64,000 nucleotides of DNA, from the NCBI RefSeq assembly GCF_900232995.1, contig NZ_OCVX01000003.1, positions 2,809,494 through 2,873,493 on the forward strand, in the 5' to 3' direction. Of this stretch, positions 28,908 through 37,829 are shown piece after piece. Origin of the DNA: Mycobacterium simulans. GTDB lineage: Bacteria > Actinomycetota > Actinomycetes > Mycobacteriales > Mycobacteriaceae. The translations under genes were made by a program, and so were the position numbers. How positions within the stretch are numbered: the stretch's first letter is position 1; the number at the start of each line of letters is the position of its first letter. The notes beneath the pieces were generated by a model. That model was not told where the DNA came from. It did not search any database and saw only the letters and a program-made list of their open reading frames with translations.

Positions 28908-30701
28908 GTGTCCGATCGCGACGGTGGCGCGCGCGCAACGGTCAAGCTCACCGATATCGCGTCACGATTGCCGGGCTTGTTGGTCGACACGCCTTCGATC
29001 GTGCGCGGAGTGCGGACCGGGCTGCTGAACACGCCGACAACCAAAGTCTCAATCGGCACCGTGTTCCAGGATCGTGCCGCTCGCTACGGTGACCGGGTCT
29101 TTCTAAAGTTCGGCGATCAGCGGGTGAGCTATCGCGACGCCAATGCGACCGCCAACCGGTATGCCGCGGTGTTGGCGGCCCGCGGTGTCGGCCCCGGCGA
29201 CGTTGTCGGCATCATGCTGCGTAACTCGCCCAACGCGGTGCTGGCAATGCTGGCCGCGGTCAAGTGCGGCGCAATCGCCGGCATGCTCAATTACCACCAG
29301 CGCGGCGAGGTCCTGGCCCACAGCCTGGGGCTGCTGGAAGCGAAGGTGCTGCTCGCCGAGGCGGACCTGGTTAGCGCCGTCAGCGAATGCGGCGCCTCGG
29401 CCAATCCCGCAACTGGCGACGTGCTCACGATCGAGGACCTGGAGCGCTTCGCCGCGACCGCACCCGCCACCAACCCGGCGGCCGCGTCGGCGGTACGGGC
29501 TAAAGACGCCGCGTTTTATATCTTCACCTCGGGCACCACCGGATTTCCCAAAGCCAGCGTGATGAGCCATCAGCGCTGGTTGCGGGCGCTAGCGATCTTT
29601 GGCGGAATGGGGCTACGGCTGAAGTCCTCCGACACGCTCTACAGCTGCCTGCCGCTGTACCACAACAACGCGTTGACGGTCGCGGTGTCGTCGGTGATCA
29701 ACTCCGGGGCGACGTTGGCGCTGGGGAAGTCGTTTTCGGCGTCGCGGTTCTGGGATGAGGTGATCGGCAACCGGGCCACCGCCTTCATCTACATCGGCGA
29801 AATCTGCCGATATCTGCTCAACCAGCCGGCCAAGCCAACCGACCGGGCCCACAAGGTGCGGGTGATCTGCGGCAACGGACTGCGGCCGGAGATCTGGGAG
29901 GAGTTCACGACGCGTTTCGGCATTGCGCGGGTGTGTGAGTTCTACGCCGCCAGCGAAGGCACGTCGGCTTTCATCAATATCTTTAACCTGCCCAGGACCA
30001 CTGGGGTATCGCCGATACCACTGGCCTATGTCGAATACGACCCGGATACCGGTGAACCGCTGCGCGACGACGACGGACGGGTGCGTCGGGTGCCCGCCGG
30101 TGAGCCCGGCCTGTTGCTCAGCCCGGTCAACAGATTCCAGCCATTCGACGGCTACACCGACCCGGCCGCCAGCGAAAAGAAGTTGGTGCGCAACGCTTTC
30201 CGCGAGGGCGACTGCTGGTTTAACACCGGCGACGTGATGAGCCCGCAGGGCATGGGTCATGCCGCGTTCGTCGACCGGCTCGGCGACACCTTCCGCTGGA
30301 AGGGCGAGAATGTGGCCACCACACAGGTCGAGGCCGCGCTGGCATCCGAAGCGGCCATCGAGGAGAGCACCGTCTACGGCGTCGAGATCCCACGTACCGG
30401 TGGCCGAGCTGGGATGGCTGCGGTCAAGCTGCGCGATGGCGCCGAGTTTGACGGCAAATCTTTGGCCCGCCGAGTCTATGGGCAGCTACCGGCTTATGCG
30501 CTTCCGCTCTTCGTGCGGGTGGTGGAGTCCTTGGAACACACCACGACGTTCAAGAGCCGCAAGCTAGACCTGCGCCGCCAAGCCTATGGCAGTGATGTGG
30601 CGGATCCGCTGTATGTGCTGGCCGGCCGCGACGAGGGTTATGTGCCGTACTACGCCGAATACCCCGAGGAGGTCGCCTCCGGTAAGCGACCGCAGGGCTA
30701 G
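28908..30701 (+). CDS. fadD6: Long-chain fatty-acid-CoA ligase FadD6
   Basis: A 597-residue acyl-CoA synthetase of the FACL/FATP type, same length as M. tuberculosis FadD6 (Rv1206). Motifs: YIFTSGTTGFPKASVM (AMP/P-loop, about residue 205), EFYAASEGTSAFINIFN, WFNTGDVM and GDTFRWKGENVATTQVE (the VLACS/FATP signature). It activates long-chain fatty acids and may couple uptake to activation. GTG 28908 (VSDRDGGARATVKLTDIA) aligns with the known start. It is followed by folP2 after 66 bp. Confidence 0.92.
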   Translation: MSDRDGGARATVKLTDIASRLPGLLVDTPSIVRGVRTGLLNTPTTKVSIGTVFQDRAARYGDRVFLKFGDQRVSYRDANATANRYAAVLAARGVGPGDVVGIMLRNSPNAVLAMLAAVKCGAIAGMLNYHQRGEVLAHSLGLLEAKVLLAEADLVSAVSECGASANPATGDVLTIEDLERFAATAPATNPAAASAVRAKDAAFYIFTSGTTGFPKASVMSHQRWLRALAIFGGMGLRLKSSDTLYSCLPLYHNNALTVAVSSVINSGATLALGKSFSASRFWDEVIGNRATAFIYIGEICRYLLNQPAKPTDRAHKVRVICGNGLRPEIWEEFTTRFGIARVCEFYAASEGTSAFINIFNLPRTTGVSPIPLAYVEYDPDTGEPLRDDDGRVRRVPAGEPGLLLSPVNRFQPFDGYTDPAASEKKLVRNAFREGDCWFNTGDVMSPQGMGHAAFVDRLGDTFRWKGENVATTQVEAALASEAAIEESTVYGVEIPRTGGRAGMAAVKLRDGAEFDGKSLARRVYGQLPAYALPLFVRVVESLEHTTTFKSRKLDLRRQAYGSDVADPLYVLAGRDEGYVPYYAEYPEEVASGKRPQG

Positions 30702-30767
30702 CGTCGCCGTCGAGACTGCGCTGAAGGCGCATTTCGTCGCCATCGGGTAGCCCTGGACGCGGTCTCG

Positions 30768-31667
30768 ATGCTCCCAGGCACTATGGAGGGCGTGCAGTCA
30801 ACCTTCTGCGGCCGCCCAGTCGCCGCGGACCGCCCACTGATCATGGCAATCGTGAACCGCACCCCGGATTCGTTCTTCGACAAGGGCGCGACCTTCAGCG
30901 ATGAGGCCGCCAGAGACGCCGCCCACCGGGCCATCGCCGAGGGTGCTGATGTCATCGACGTCGGCGGCGTCAAGGCGGGACCCGGCGACATCGTCGATGC
31001 CGACACCGAGGTTGCCCGGCTGGTGCCGTTCATCGAATGGCTGCGCGGCGCCTACCCGAATCAACTGATCAGTGTGGACACGTGGCGCTCGGAGGTTGCC
31101 AAGAAGGCCTGCGCAGCGGGTGCGGACCTGATCAACGACACGTGGGGAGGTGTCGACCCGGGCATCGCCGAGGTAGCCGCCGAATTCGGTGCGGGCCTGG
31201 TGTGTACGCACACCGGTGGCGCGCAGCCCCGTACGCGCCCCTTCCGGGTGAGTTACGGTACGACTACCCGCGACGTGGTGGACGACGTGATCCGCCAGGT
31301 CACCGGCGCAGCCGAGCGGGCGGTCGCGGTCGGAGTAGCCCGTGACCGGGTGCTGATTGACCCGGCCCACGATTTCGGCAAGAACACCTTCCACGGGCTG
31401 CTCCTGTTGCGGCACGTGGACGATCTTGTTAAGACCGGGTGGCCTGTGCTTCTGGCGTTGAGCAACAAGGACGTAGTCGGGGAGACTCTGGGCGTGGACG
31501 TGACCGAACGGCTCGAGGGGACGCTGGCAGCCACCGCGCTGGCCGCGGCCGCCGGCGCGCGGATGTTCCGCGTGCACCAGGTCACGGCTACTCGGCGGGT
31601 GCTGGAGATGGTTGCCTCGATCCGGGGGACGCGCCCACCGACGCGCACGGTGAGGGGGCTCGCATGA
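30768..31667 (+). CDS. folP2: Dihydropteroate synthase paralogue FolP2
   Basis: About 299 residues of the DHPS TIM-barrel family: IMAIVNRTPDSFFDKG, DVIDVGGVKAGPG, LISVDTW and a C-terminal GARMFRVHQ. It corresponds to Rv1207. FolP1 is the true dihydropteroate synthase; the FolP2 paralogue of mycobacteria lacks demonstrated DHPS activity, and its position before gpgS suggests a link to methylglucose lipopolysaccharide synthesis. The N-terminus is shorter than the repeat-containing one annotated in M. tuberculosis; starts at 30768 or 30783 are possible. Its stop overlaps the gpgS start (ATGA). Confidence 0.88.
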   Translation: MLPGTMEGVQSTFCGRPVAADRPLIMAIVNRTPDSFFDKGATFSDEAARDAAHRAIAEGADVIDVGGVKAGPGDIVDADTEVARLVPFIEWLRGAYPNQLISVDTWRSEVAKKACAAGADLINDTWGGVDPGIAEVAAEFGAGLVCTHTGGAQPRTRPFRVSYGTTTRDVVDDVIRQVTGAAERAVAVGVARDRVLIDPAHDFGKNTFHGLLLLRHVDDLVKTGWPVLLALSNKDVVGETLGVDVTERLEGTLAATALAAAAGARMFRVHQVTATRRVLEMVASIRGTRPPTRTVRGLA

Positions 31668-32632
31668 CAACGTCGGACCTAGTTGATGGAGTCCTGGCCG
31701 CGCTGCCACGGGACACCTGGTTGTCCAACCGTAGCTGGAACCGCCCCCGCTGGACTATCGGCGAATTGGTGGCCGCCAAGGCAGGGCGGACGATCTCGGT
31801 GGTGCTGCCGGCCCTCAATGAGGAAGAAACCATCGAATCGGTGATCGACAGCATCTCGCCGCTGGTAGATCGCCTGGTCGACGAGCTGATCGTGCTGGAC
31901 TCAGGCTCCACCGACGACACGGAGATCCGTGCCATCGCCGCCGGAGCCCGTGTCGTCAGCCGTGAACAGGCGTTGCCCGAGGTTCCGACGCGGCCCGGCA
32001 AGGGGGAGGCGTTGTGGCGCTCCCTGGCGGCTACCAGCGGCGACATCGTGGTTTTCGTCGATTCCGACCTAATCAATCCACATCCGATGTTTGTGCCGTG
32101 GCTGGTCGGGCCGCTGCTCACCGGCGAGGGTGTGCACCTGGTCAAAAGCTTCTACCGACGGCCGCTAACTTCCGGCGACGCGCGCGGCGCCGACGCCACC
32201 GGCGGGGGACGGGTCACCGAGCTGGTGGCGCGGCCTTTGTTGGCGGCGCTACGGCCGGAGCTTGGTTGTGTGCTGCAGCCGCTGAGCGGTGAGTACGCGG
32301 CGAGTCGGGAGCTGCTGACGTCGCTGCCGTTCGCCCCGGGTTATGGAGTGGAGATCGGGCTCCTGGTCGATACCTTTGATCGGATGGGCCTGGACGCGAT
32401 AGCGCAGGTCAATCTCGGTGTGCGGGCGCACCGCAACCGGCCTCTGGCCGAGCTTGGCGTAATGAGCCGTCAGGTCATCGCGACGCTGTTCTCCCGGTGC
32501 GGTATCCCCGACTCCGGGGTCGGTCTGACCCAGTTCTTCCCGGTCGGCTCCGACTTCGAGGGCTACACCCAGCACACCAGGCCGGTGTCGCTGGTGGACC
32601 GGCCCCCGATGAATCTGGTGCGACCGCGCTGA
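31664..32632 (+). CDS. gpgS: Glucosyl-3-phosphoglycerate synthase
   Basis: A 322-residue GT-A/GT81 enzyme: TISVVLPALNEEETIESVI, LDSGSTDDTEIRAIAAGARV, and the DSD metal motif in VVFVDSDLINPHP (about residue 130). It transfers glucose from UDP-glucose to 3-phosphoglycerate, the first step of 6-O-methylglucose lipopolysaccharide synthesis. It is near-identical in the core to M. tuberculosis GpgS (Rv1208). ATG 31664 is four bases inside the folP2 end, so the genes are coupled; the frame further upstream is a shadow of folP2. Confidence 0.94.
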   Translation: MTTSDLVDGVLAALPRDTWLSNRSWNRPRWTIGELVAAKAGRTISVVLPALNEEETIESVIDSISPLVDRLVDELIVLDSGSTDDTEIRAIAAGARVVSREQALPEVPTRPGKGEALWRSLAATSGDIVVFVDSDLINPHPMFVPWLVGPLLTGEGVHLVKSFYRRPLTSGDARGADATGGGRVTELVARPLLAALRPELGCVLQPLSGEYAASRELLTSLPFAPGYGVEIGLLVDTFDRMGLDAIAQVNLGVRAHRNRPLAELGVMSRQVIATLFSRCGIPDSGVGLTQFFPVGSDFEGYTQHTRPVSLVDRPPMNLVRPR

Positions 32633-32670
32633 ACACCGAAGTGTCGGTGCAGTAGGGCAAGATCGACGAC

Positions 32671-33024
32671 GTGGCTTTGGTGTTGCTGTACCTCGTGGTG
32701 CTAGTCCTGGTGGCGATCGTGTTGTTCGGGGCGGCCAGCCTGCTGTTTGGCCGTGGCGAGCAGTTGCCGCCCCTGCCCCGAGCCACGACGGCGACTGTGC
32801 TGCCCGCTTTCGGTATCACCGGCGCCGACGTCGACGCAGTCAAGTTCACCCAGGTGCTGCGTGGCTACAAGACCAGCGAGGTGGACTGGGTGCTGGATCG
32901 GCTCGGCCGTGAGCTCGAGGCGCTGCGCGGCGAGTTGGCGGCGATCCAGGCGGCCGCCGGTGCCGGCAGGTCCGACAAACCGGAGCCCGGGCCCGTCGTC
33001 GAGGACCGTCCGGACTCCGGGTGA
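32671..33024 (+). CDS. Membrane-anchored DivIVA-domain protein (Rv1209 homologue)
   Basis: A 117-residue protein with an N-terminal membrane helix (LVLLYLVVLVLVAIVLFGAA). A DivIVA/YlmH-like motif follows, KFTQVLRGYKTSEVDWVLDR (about 64-83), then a short coiled coil and an acidic Pro-rich tail. DivIVA-domain proteins mark cell poles or septa; this short anchored type is found in actinobacteria, often beside gpgS. GTG 32671 starts directly at the membrane helix. The stop overlaps the next start (GTGA). Confidence 0.82.
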   Translation: MALVLLYLVVLVLVAIVLFGAASLLFGRGEQLPPLPRATTATVLPAFGITGADVDAVKFTQVLRGYKTSEVDWVLDRLGRELEALRGELAAIQAAAGAGRSDKPEPGPVVEDRPDSG

Positions 33025-33611
33025 GCGACATGACCGATCAGGGGCTGGTTCGCTGCGGCTGGGCGCAAGGTCGTCCGGGGCCCGACTTCGAGCTGTATCG
33101 CGACTATCACGACCACGAGTGGGGGCGTCCGGTGCGCGGCGGGGCGGCGTTGTTCGAGCGGATGAGCCTGGAGGCCTTCCAGAGCGGGCTGTCGTGGCTG
33201 ATCATCCTGCGTAAGCGGGAGAACTTCCGGCGGGCGTTCTCCGGCTTCGACATCGAGAAGGTCGCTCGCTTTACCGACGCCGATGTGCAACGGCTGCTGG
33301 CCGACGAGGGAATTGTCCGCAACCGAGCCAAAATCGAGGCGACGATCGCCAACGCGCGTGCCGCCGCTGACCTGGGATCGCCGCAAGACCTGTCCGAGCT
33401 GCTGTGGTCGTTCGCACCGCCGCCTCGGCCCCGGTTCGCCAGCTTGGCCGAAATTCCTTCGGCCAGCGTGGAATCGAAGGCCATGGCGCGCGAATTGAAA
33501 CGACGCGGGTTCCGCTTCGTTGGGCCTACTACTGCCTACGCGCTGATGCAAGCGACCGGAATGGTCGACGATCACATCCGTGATTGCTGGGTGCCGGCGC
33601 CGACCGGCTGA
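33021..33611 (+). CDS. tagA: DNA-3-methyladenine glycosylase I
   Basis: A 196-residue HhH-superfamily glycosylase: RCGWAQGRP, DYHDHEWGRPV, WLIILRKRENFRRAFSGFD, and a C-terminal RGFRFVGPTTAYALMQATGM motif followed by the zinc-binding His/Cys pair in HIRDCW. It removes 3-methyladenine from alkylated DNA. It corresponds to Rv1210. The GTG start at 33021 overlaps the previous stop; ATG 33030 is an in-frame alternative. Confidence 0.92.
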   Translation: MSDMTDQGLVRCGWAQGRPGPDFELYRDYHDHEWGRPVRGGAALFERMSLEAFQSGLSWLIILRKRENFRRAFSGFDIEKVARFTDADVQRLLADEGIVRNRAKIEATIANARAAADLGSPQDLSELLWSFAPPPRPRFASLAEIPSASVESKAMARELKRRGFRFVGPTTAYALMQATGMVDDHIRDCWVPAPTG

Positions 33612-33788
33612 GGCCCTGAAAATGGCCAGAGAACCGGGTCTCGTGCACCTGGTGACCCGAATAGGGAACAATAGGGGGGTGATTTGGCAGTTCAATGTCG
33701 GGTATGACTGGAAATCCACTGGCGGGGCATGCTCGGCGCCGGCCAGGTCTGCGACTGCGGGCCAGCTCGAATCTGGAGGGAGCACTCG

Positions 33789-33956
33789 ATGGCGGCGATG
33801 AAGCCCCGGACCGGAGACGGTCCTTTGGAAGCGACGAAGGAGGGGCGCGGCATCGTGATGCGGGTACCACTTGAGGGTGGGGGTCGCCTCGTGGTCGAGC
33901 TCACGCCCGACGAAGCTGCCGCGCTGGGTGACGAGCTCAAGGGCGTGACTAGCTAG
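33789..33956 (+). CDS. DUF3117 small protein (Rv1211 homologue)
   Basis: A 55-residue protein (MAAMKPRTGDGPLEATKEGR, then RVPLEGGGRLVVELTPDEAA) highly conserved among actinobacteria as DUF3117. A strong ribosome-binding site, GGAGGGAG (33775-33782), precedes ATG 33789. The longer M. tuberculosis-style start (33729) is in frame but its extra 20 residues are much less conserved. Function unknown. Its stop is 8 bp from the glgM stop on the other strand. Confidence 0.88.
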   Translation: MAAMKPRTGDGPLEATKEGRGIVMRVPLEGGGRLVVELTPDEAAALGDELKGVTS

Positions 33957-33963
33957 GTCTGCG

Positions 33964-35127
33964 TTACGCGCACACCTTCCGATAGATGTCCAGCGTCTGT
34001 TCGGCGACGTGTCCCCAGGAGAACTCGCGGATACAGCGCTGGCGTCCTGCATGGCCGAAGCGCTCGGCTTTTGCGGGGTCGGCGACCAGGGCATTGATCG
34101 CATCGGCCAAACGGGCCTCGTAACCAGTCGGGTCGGCTGGGTCGTAGTGCACTAGCGAACCGGTGATTCCGTCGGCGACCACTTCGGGTATACCACCGAC
34201 GTCTGACGCCACCACCGCGGTTGCGCACGCCATCGCCTCCAGGTTGACGATGCCCAACGGCTCGTATATCGAAGGGCAAACGAAAACTGTTGCCGCCGAG
34301 ACTATTTCACGTAGTTTTCCGATGGGAAGGATTTCTTTTATCCAATACACGCCGGTGCGATTGCGGGCCAGTCGGGTTACAGCGGACCGGACTTCAGCGG
34401 CGATCTCCGGGGTGTCGGGGGCCCCGGCGCACAGCACCAACTGCACGTCCGGACTGAATCGGTGTGCGGCCGCCACCAGGTGCTGGACGCCTTTCTGGCG
34501 GGTGATCCGCCCGACGAACGCCACCATGGGCCGGTTCCGATCGACCCCAAGCTCGGCGAGCACCGACCCGATGCGCACGGGCCCGGCCGGATACCACACC
34601 TCAGGGTCTATCCCGTTGCGGATCACGTGCACCACGCTTGGATCCAGCGTGGGATAGACCCGCAAGATGTCATCGCGCATGCCGGAGCTGACGGCAATGA
34701 TCGCGTCGGCGGCCAGCACCGCGGTGCGCTCCACCCATGTCGACAGCCGGTAACCGCCGCCGAGTTGCTCGGCCTTCCACGGCCGCATCGGCTCAAGCGA
34801 ATGCGCGGTCAGAACATGTGGAATGTCATGAAGCAGCGCGGCCAGGTGCCCGGCTAGGCCGGTGTACCAGGTGTGTGAATGAACGACCGTGGCCGCGCCG
34901 GCGGCATTGGCCATCAGCAGGTCCGACGACAGGGTGGACAGGGCCGCATTGGCGTTTCGCAGCCGGGGGTCGGGTTGATAGGCGGCGGCGCCCGGGCGGG
35001 GTGCGCCCATGCAGTGCACGTCGACCGCGCACAGGCGGCGCAGTTGCGACACCAGTTCGGTGACGTGTACCCCGGCTCCGCCGTAGACCTCGGGTGGGTA
35101 CTCCCGAGTCAACATTGCCACCCGCAT
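33964..35127 (-). CDS. glgM: Alpha-maltose-1-phosphate synthase (GlgM, GT4)
   Basis: A 387-residue GT-B glycosyltransferase: MRVAMLTREYPPEVYGGAGV, VHSHTWYTGLAGHLA, and the GT4 donor-site block CPSIYEPLGIVNLEAMACAT (EX7E). It is the Rv1212c product, which uses ADP-glucose and glucose-1-phosphate to make maltose-1-phosphate for GlgE, the alpha-glucan route. ATG 35127 matches the known start; the extra 12 codons upstream come from a tandem repeat. It is divergent from glgC, which makes its ADP-glucose substrate. Confidence 0.93.
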   Translation of the reverse strand: MRVAMLTREYPPEVYGGAGVHVTELVSQLRRLCAVDVHCMGAPRPGAAAYQPDPRLRNANAALSTLSSDLLMANAAGAATVVHSHTWYTGLAGHLAALLHDIPHVLTAHSLEPMRPWKAEQLGGGYRLSTWVERTAVLAADAIIAVSSGMRDDILRVYPTLDPSVVHVIRNGIDPEVWYPAGPVRIGSVLAELGVDRNRPMVAFVGRITRQKGVQHLVAAAHRFSPDVQLVLCAGAPDTPEIAAEVRSAVTRLARNRTGVYWIKEILPIGKLREIVSAATVFVCPSIYEPLGIVNLEAMACATAVVASDVGGIPEVVADGITGSLVHYDPADPTGYEARLADAINALVADPAKAERFGHAGRQRCIREFSWGHVAEQTLDIYRKVCA

Positions 35128-35140
35128 GAGGGCACCGTAG

Positions 35141-35302
35141 TTCGGCGACGATGCGGCCCGCATGGCGGGCCGTTGAGGAGTCGGACGATGGGGGTTGGGT
35201 TCGGCGACGATGCGGCCCGCATGGCGGGCCGTTGAGGAGTCGGACGATGGGGGTTGAGTTCGGCGACGATGCGGCCCGCATGGCGGGCCGTTGAGGAGTC
35301 GG
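35141..35302. repeat. 59-bp tandem repeat, 2.7 copies (MIRU-like)
   Basis: Units start at 35141, 35200 and 35259 (period 59), almost identical; the third stops after 44 bp. Each contains TTCGGCGACGATGCGGCCCG and GGCGGGCCGTTGAGGAGTCG, with an inner palindrome ATGCGGCCCGCAT. The array sits in the 295-bp gap between the divergent glgM and glgC starts, where it may carry promoter or start signals. Copy number is likely to vary between strains. The remaining ~120 bp before glgC hold nothing I recognise. Confidence 0.9.
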
Positions 35303-35422
35303 TGAACTGGATCCGAAGTGGGCCAAATACCTTGACGGACAGCCCGTCAGAACAATGCAGACCACGGTCCAACCGGGGGTTCCCCCTGGCAGCGTCTCGC
35401 AGTGGCCGATAGGTTTGAGGCC

Positions 35423-36637
35423 ATGAGGGAAGTGCCACACGTGCTGGGCATCGTTTTGGCCGGCGGTGAGGGCAAGCGGCTTTATCCGTTGACTGCGGAC
35501 CGGGCCAAACCCGCGGTTCCCTTCGGCGGCGCCTATCGGCTCATTGATTTCGTGCTCTCCAATCTCGTCAATGCCCGGTACTTGGGGATCTGCGTTCTCC
35601 CCCAAAACAAGTCGCATTCGCTGGACCGCCATATCTCCCAGAACTGGCGGTTATCGGGTCTGGCCGGTGAGTACATCACCCCGGTGCCAGCGCAGCAGCG
35701 CCTCGGCCCGCGCTGGTACACCGGCTCCGCCGACGCGATCTATCAATCACTCAATTTGATCTATGACGAAGATCCGGACTACATAGTGGTTTTCGGCGCC
35801 GATCACGTGTATCGGATGGACCCCGAGCAGATGGTCCGGTTCCACATCGACAGCGGAGCTGGCGCGACGGTGGCCGGGATCCGAGTCCCGCGCAGCGATG
35901 CGAGCGCTTTCGGCTGCATCGACTCCGACGACTCGGGCCGTATTCGCGGTTTCCTCGAGAAGCCCCTGGAGCCCCCCGGAACTCCCGACGACCCTGACAC
36001 CACGTTCGTGTCGATGGGCAACTACATCTTCACCACCAAGGTGTTGATCGATGCGATTCGTGCTGACGCCGATGACGACCACTCCGATCACGACATGGGC
36101 GGCGATATCATCCCGCATTTGGTGGCCGACGGAATGGCCGCGGTCTACGACTTCAGCGACAACGAAGTGCCCGGCGCAACCGACCGCGACCGGGCCTACT
36201 GGCGTGACGTCGGGACGCTCGACGCGTTCTACGACGCGCACATGGACCTGGTGTCGGTGCACCCGGTATTCAACCTGTACAACAAGCGCTGGCCTATTCG
36301 CGGCGAGTCGGAGAACTTGGCGCCGGCGAAGTTCGTCAATGGCGGCTCCGCTCAGGAGTCGGTGGTTGGTGCCGGCAGCATCATTTCGGCGGCCTCGGTG
36401 CGCAACTCGGTACTGTCGTCCAACGTGGTGGTCGACGACGGCGCGATTGTGGAGGGCAGTGTGATCATGCCAGGCGCTCGGGTCGGCCGCGGTGCGGTGG
36501 TGCGCCACGCGATCCTGGACAAGAACGTCGTGGTCGGGCCGGGCGAGATGGTCGGAGTTGATCTGGAGAAGGATCGGGAGCGCTTCGCGATTAGTGCCGG
36601 CGGTGTGGTCGCGGTGGGCAAGGGCGTTTGGATCTAG
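35423..36637 (+). CDS. glgC: Glucose-1-phosphate adenylyltransferase
   Basis: A 404-residue protein, exactly the length of M. tuberculosis GlgC (Rv1213). It has the nucleotidyltransferase motif [20 protein letters not shown] near the N-terminus, the glucose-1-phosphate region [12 protein letters not shown], and C-terminal left-handed beta-helix repeats ending VAVGKGVWI. It makes ADP-glucose for alpha-glucan and maltose-1-phosphate. The start at 35423 gives [17 protein letters not shown]14, which follows nearby in M. tuberculosis, is absent. Confidence 0.94.
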   Translation: MREVPHVLGIVLAGGEGKRLYPLTADRAKPAVPFGGAYRLIDFVLSNLVNARYLGICVLPQNKSHSLDRHISQNWRLSGLAGEYITPVPAQQRLGPRWYTGSADAIYQSLNLIYDEDPDYIVVFGADHVYRMDPEQMVRFHIDSGAGATVAGIRVPRSDASAFGCIDSDDSGRIRGFLEKPLEPPGTPDDPDTTFVSMGNYIFTTKVLIDAIRADADDDHSDHDMGGDIIPHLVADGMAAVYDFSDNEVPGATDRDRAYWRDVGTLDAFYDAHMDLVSVHPVFNLYNKRWPIRGESENLAPAKFVNGGSAQESVVGAGSIISAASVRNSVLSSNVVVDDGAIVEGSVIMPGARVGRGAVVRHAILDKNVVVGPGEMVGVDLEKDRERFAISAGGVVAVGKGVWI

Positions 36638-36776
36638 GGCCCGGTCCTACCTGCTCGCGCCGACTACTCAGCTGCTCGCTGGCGCGGAACAGCGTCGCCG
36701 ATGGGCCCAGCGCCACATCTACCGCGACCACCTCGGAGGTAACCGGCTGCGGCCGCGCGAATGTCGGCGCCGGCTC

Positions 36777-37080
36777 TCACGGCTGTAGCCGTAGGAACCC
36801 TTCGAAGGCAGCGAATGGCCCGTCACGCCGATTCTCAATGCCACCGCGCGGCCATCGAGTCAGTTCCATGTCCTCAAGGATCACCCAATCGAATGCTGCT
36901 GCACGAGAGCGTGTTTCGAAGGTGATGCTGCCAGGAGCCGACGGCGGCTCGTGCCGGAACCGGGGGTGTCGTCCAGTACGTCGCGGAAACCGTCGGAGTG
37001 GCCGCAGCTGCGCGAGTCTGCGTTGACCACGGCGAGGCCACTCGCGGTCGGCGCGGCATACCGGATGGTGCCGGGACGTC
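36777..37080 (-). pseudogene. Degraded remnant, probably of a CocE/NonD-family hydrolase (Rv1215c)
   Basis: Minus-strand fragments in different frames resemble pieces of a CocE/NonD hydrolase: VVNADSRSCGHSDG (like the VVNADLRGFG segment of the N-terminal domain) and, about 60 bp on, APGSITFETRSRAAAFDWVI and EDMELTRW (like the C-terminal jelly-roll). Nearly the whole catalytic domain is missing between them. The position, between glgC and the Rv1216c homologue, fits Rv1215c. The flanking DNA (36638-36776 and 37081-37146) shows nothing recognisable. Confidence 0.45.
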
Positions 37081-37146
37081 GCCACGGGCGGTTCGGGGCA
37101 GGTGACGGGTTCGAGCCACGCCCGTTACCCTAGGGCGATTCGGGCC

Positions 37147-37821
37147 CTACCACACGTATGGCACCAACCGATAGCGCACCCGCTGCCGGTATTCGCGGTA
37201 TCCGACCAGTTCTTCGGTAAGTAGTTTCTCCTCGTCGAGGATGCGGAACACCAGCACCAGTACGCCGGGGACGAGGATTAGCAGTGCCCAGTAGGAGCCC
37301 AGTGCTAACGGTATGCCCGTCATCAAGACCACGTTCCCCAAGTACATCGGGTGTCGCACAAGCTTATACAGACCATCGGACGCCAACTTCTGGCCCGCCT
37401 CCACCCTGACCGTGGAGGCGGCATAGCTGTTCTGGATGACCACCAGCATGGCGATGCCAAGGCCGGTCACCACTAGGACATCGCCGATCACGCACACCGC
37501 GGCCGGCACTGACGACCAACCAAAACGACGATCGAATGCGCTCACCACCATCATCGCGAAGAACCCCAGAAACGCGGCGATGATGATGAACTTCTGAACA
37601 GTTCGGCCTTCCGCGAATGGCCCGCTACGCATCCGCCGCTGTAGTGCCGCCGGATCAGTCCGAGCCAAATAGAGGCTGGGGGCAATCGTGGCGACGACGA
37701 ATACGGCAAGGAAAACCCATGCCTGCCAATAGTTGAACGTGCCGGCCGGCCAGAATAGGACAGCGCCGAATACGACAAGTCCACACACGGTCCATATCAA
37801 CGTCTTGAATCCAATTTTCAT
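37147..37821 (-). CDS. Isoprenylcysteine-carboxyl-methyltransferase-like membrane protein (Rv1216c homologue)
   Basis: A 224-residue protein with about five membrane helices and the C-terminal ICMT/PEMT signature LVRHPMYLGNVVLM (about residue 158), then an EEKLL..GYREYRQRVRYRL tail. Members methylate lipids or isoprenoid groups using SAM at the membrane. It ends the operon tetR-ATPase-permease-methyltransferase: the gap to the permease is only 8 bp. The substrate is unknown; a link to the efflux pump's cargo is possible. Confidence 0.83.
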   Translation of the reverse strand: MKIGFKTLIWTVCGLVVFGAVLFWPAGTFNYWQAWVFLAVFVVATIAPSLYLARTDPAALQRRMRSGPFAEGRTVQKFIIIAAFLGFFAMMVVSAFDRRFGWSSVPAAVCVIGDVLVVTGLGIAMLVVIQNSYAASTVRVEAGQKLASDGLYKLVRHPMYLGNVVLMTGIPLALGSYWALLILVPGVLVLVFRILDEEKLLTEELVGYREYRQRVRYRLVPYVW

Positions 37822-37829
37822 GACATCTC

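Noticed and set aside
35141..35302. CRISPR array
   Set aside because: The units are contiguous with no unique spacers and no cas genes are near; same for 49345-49506.
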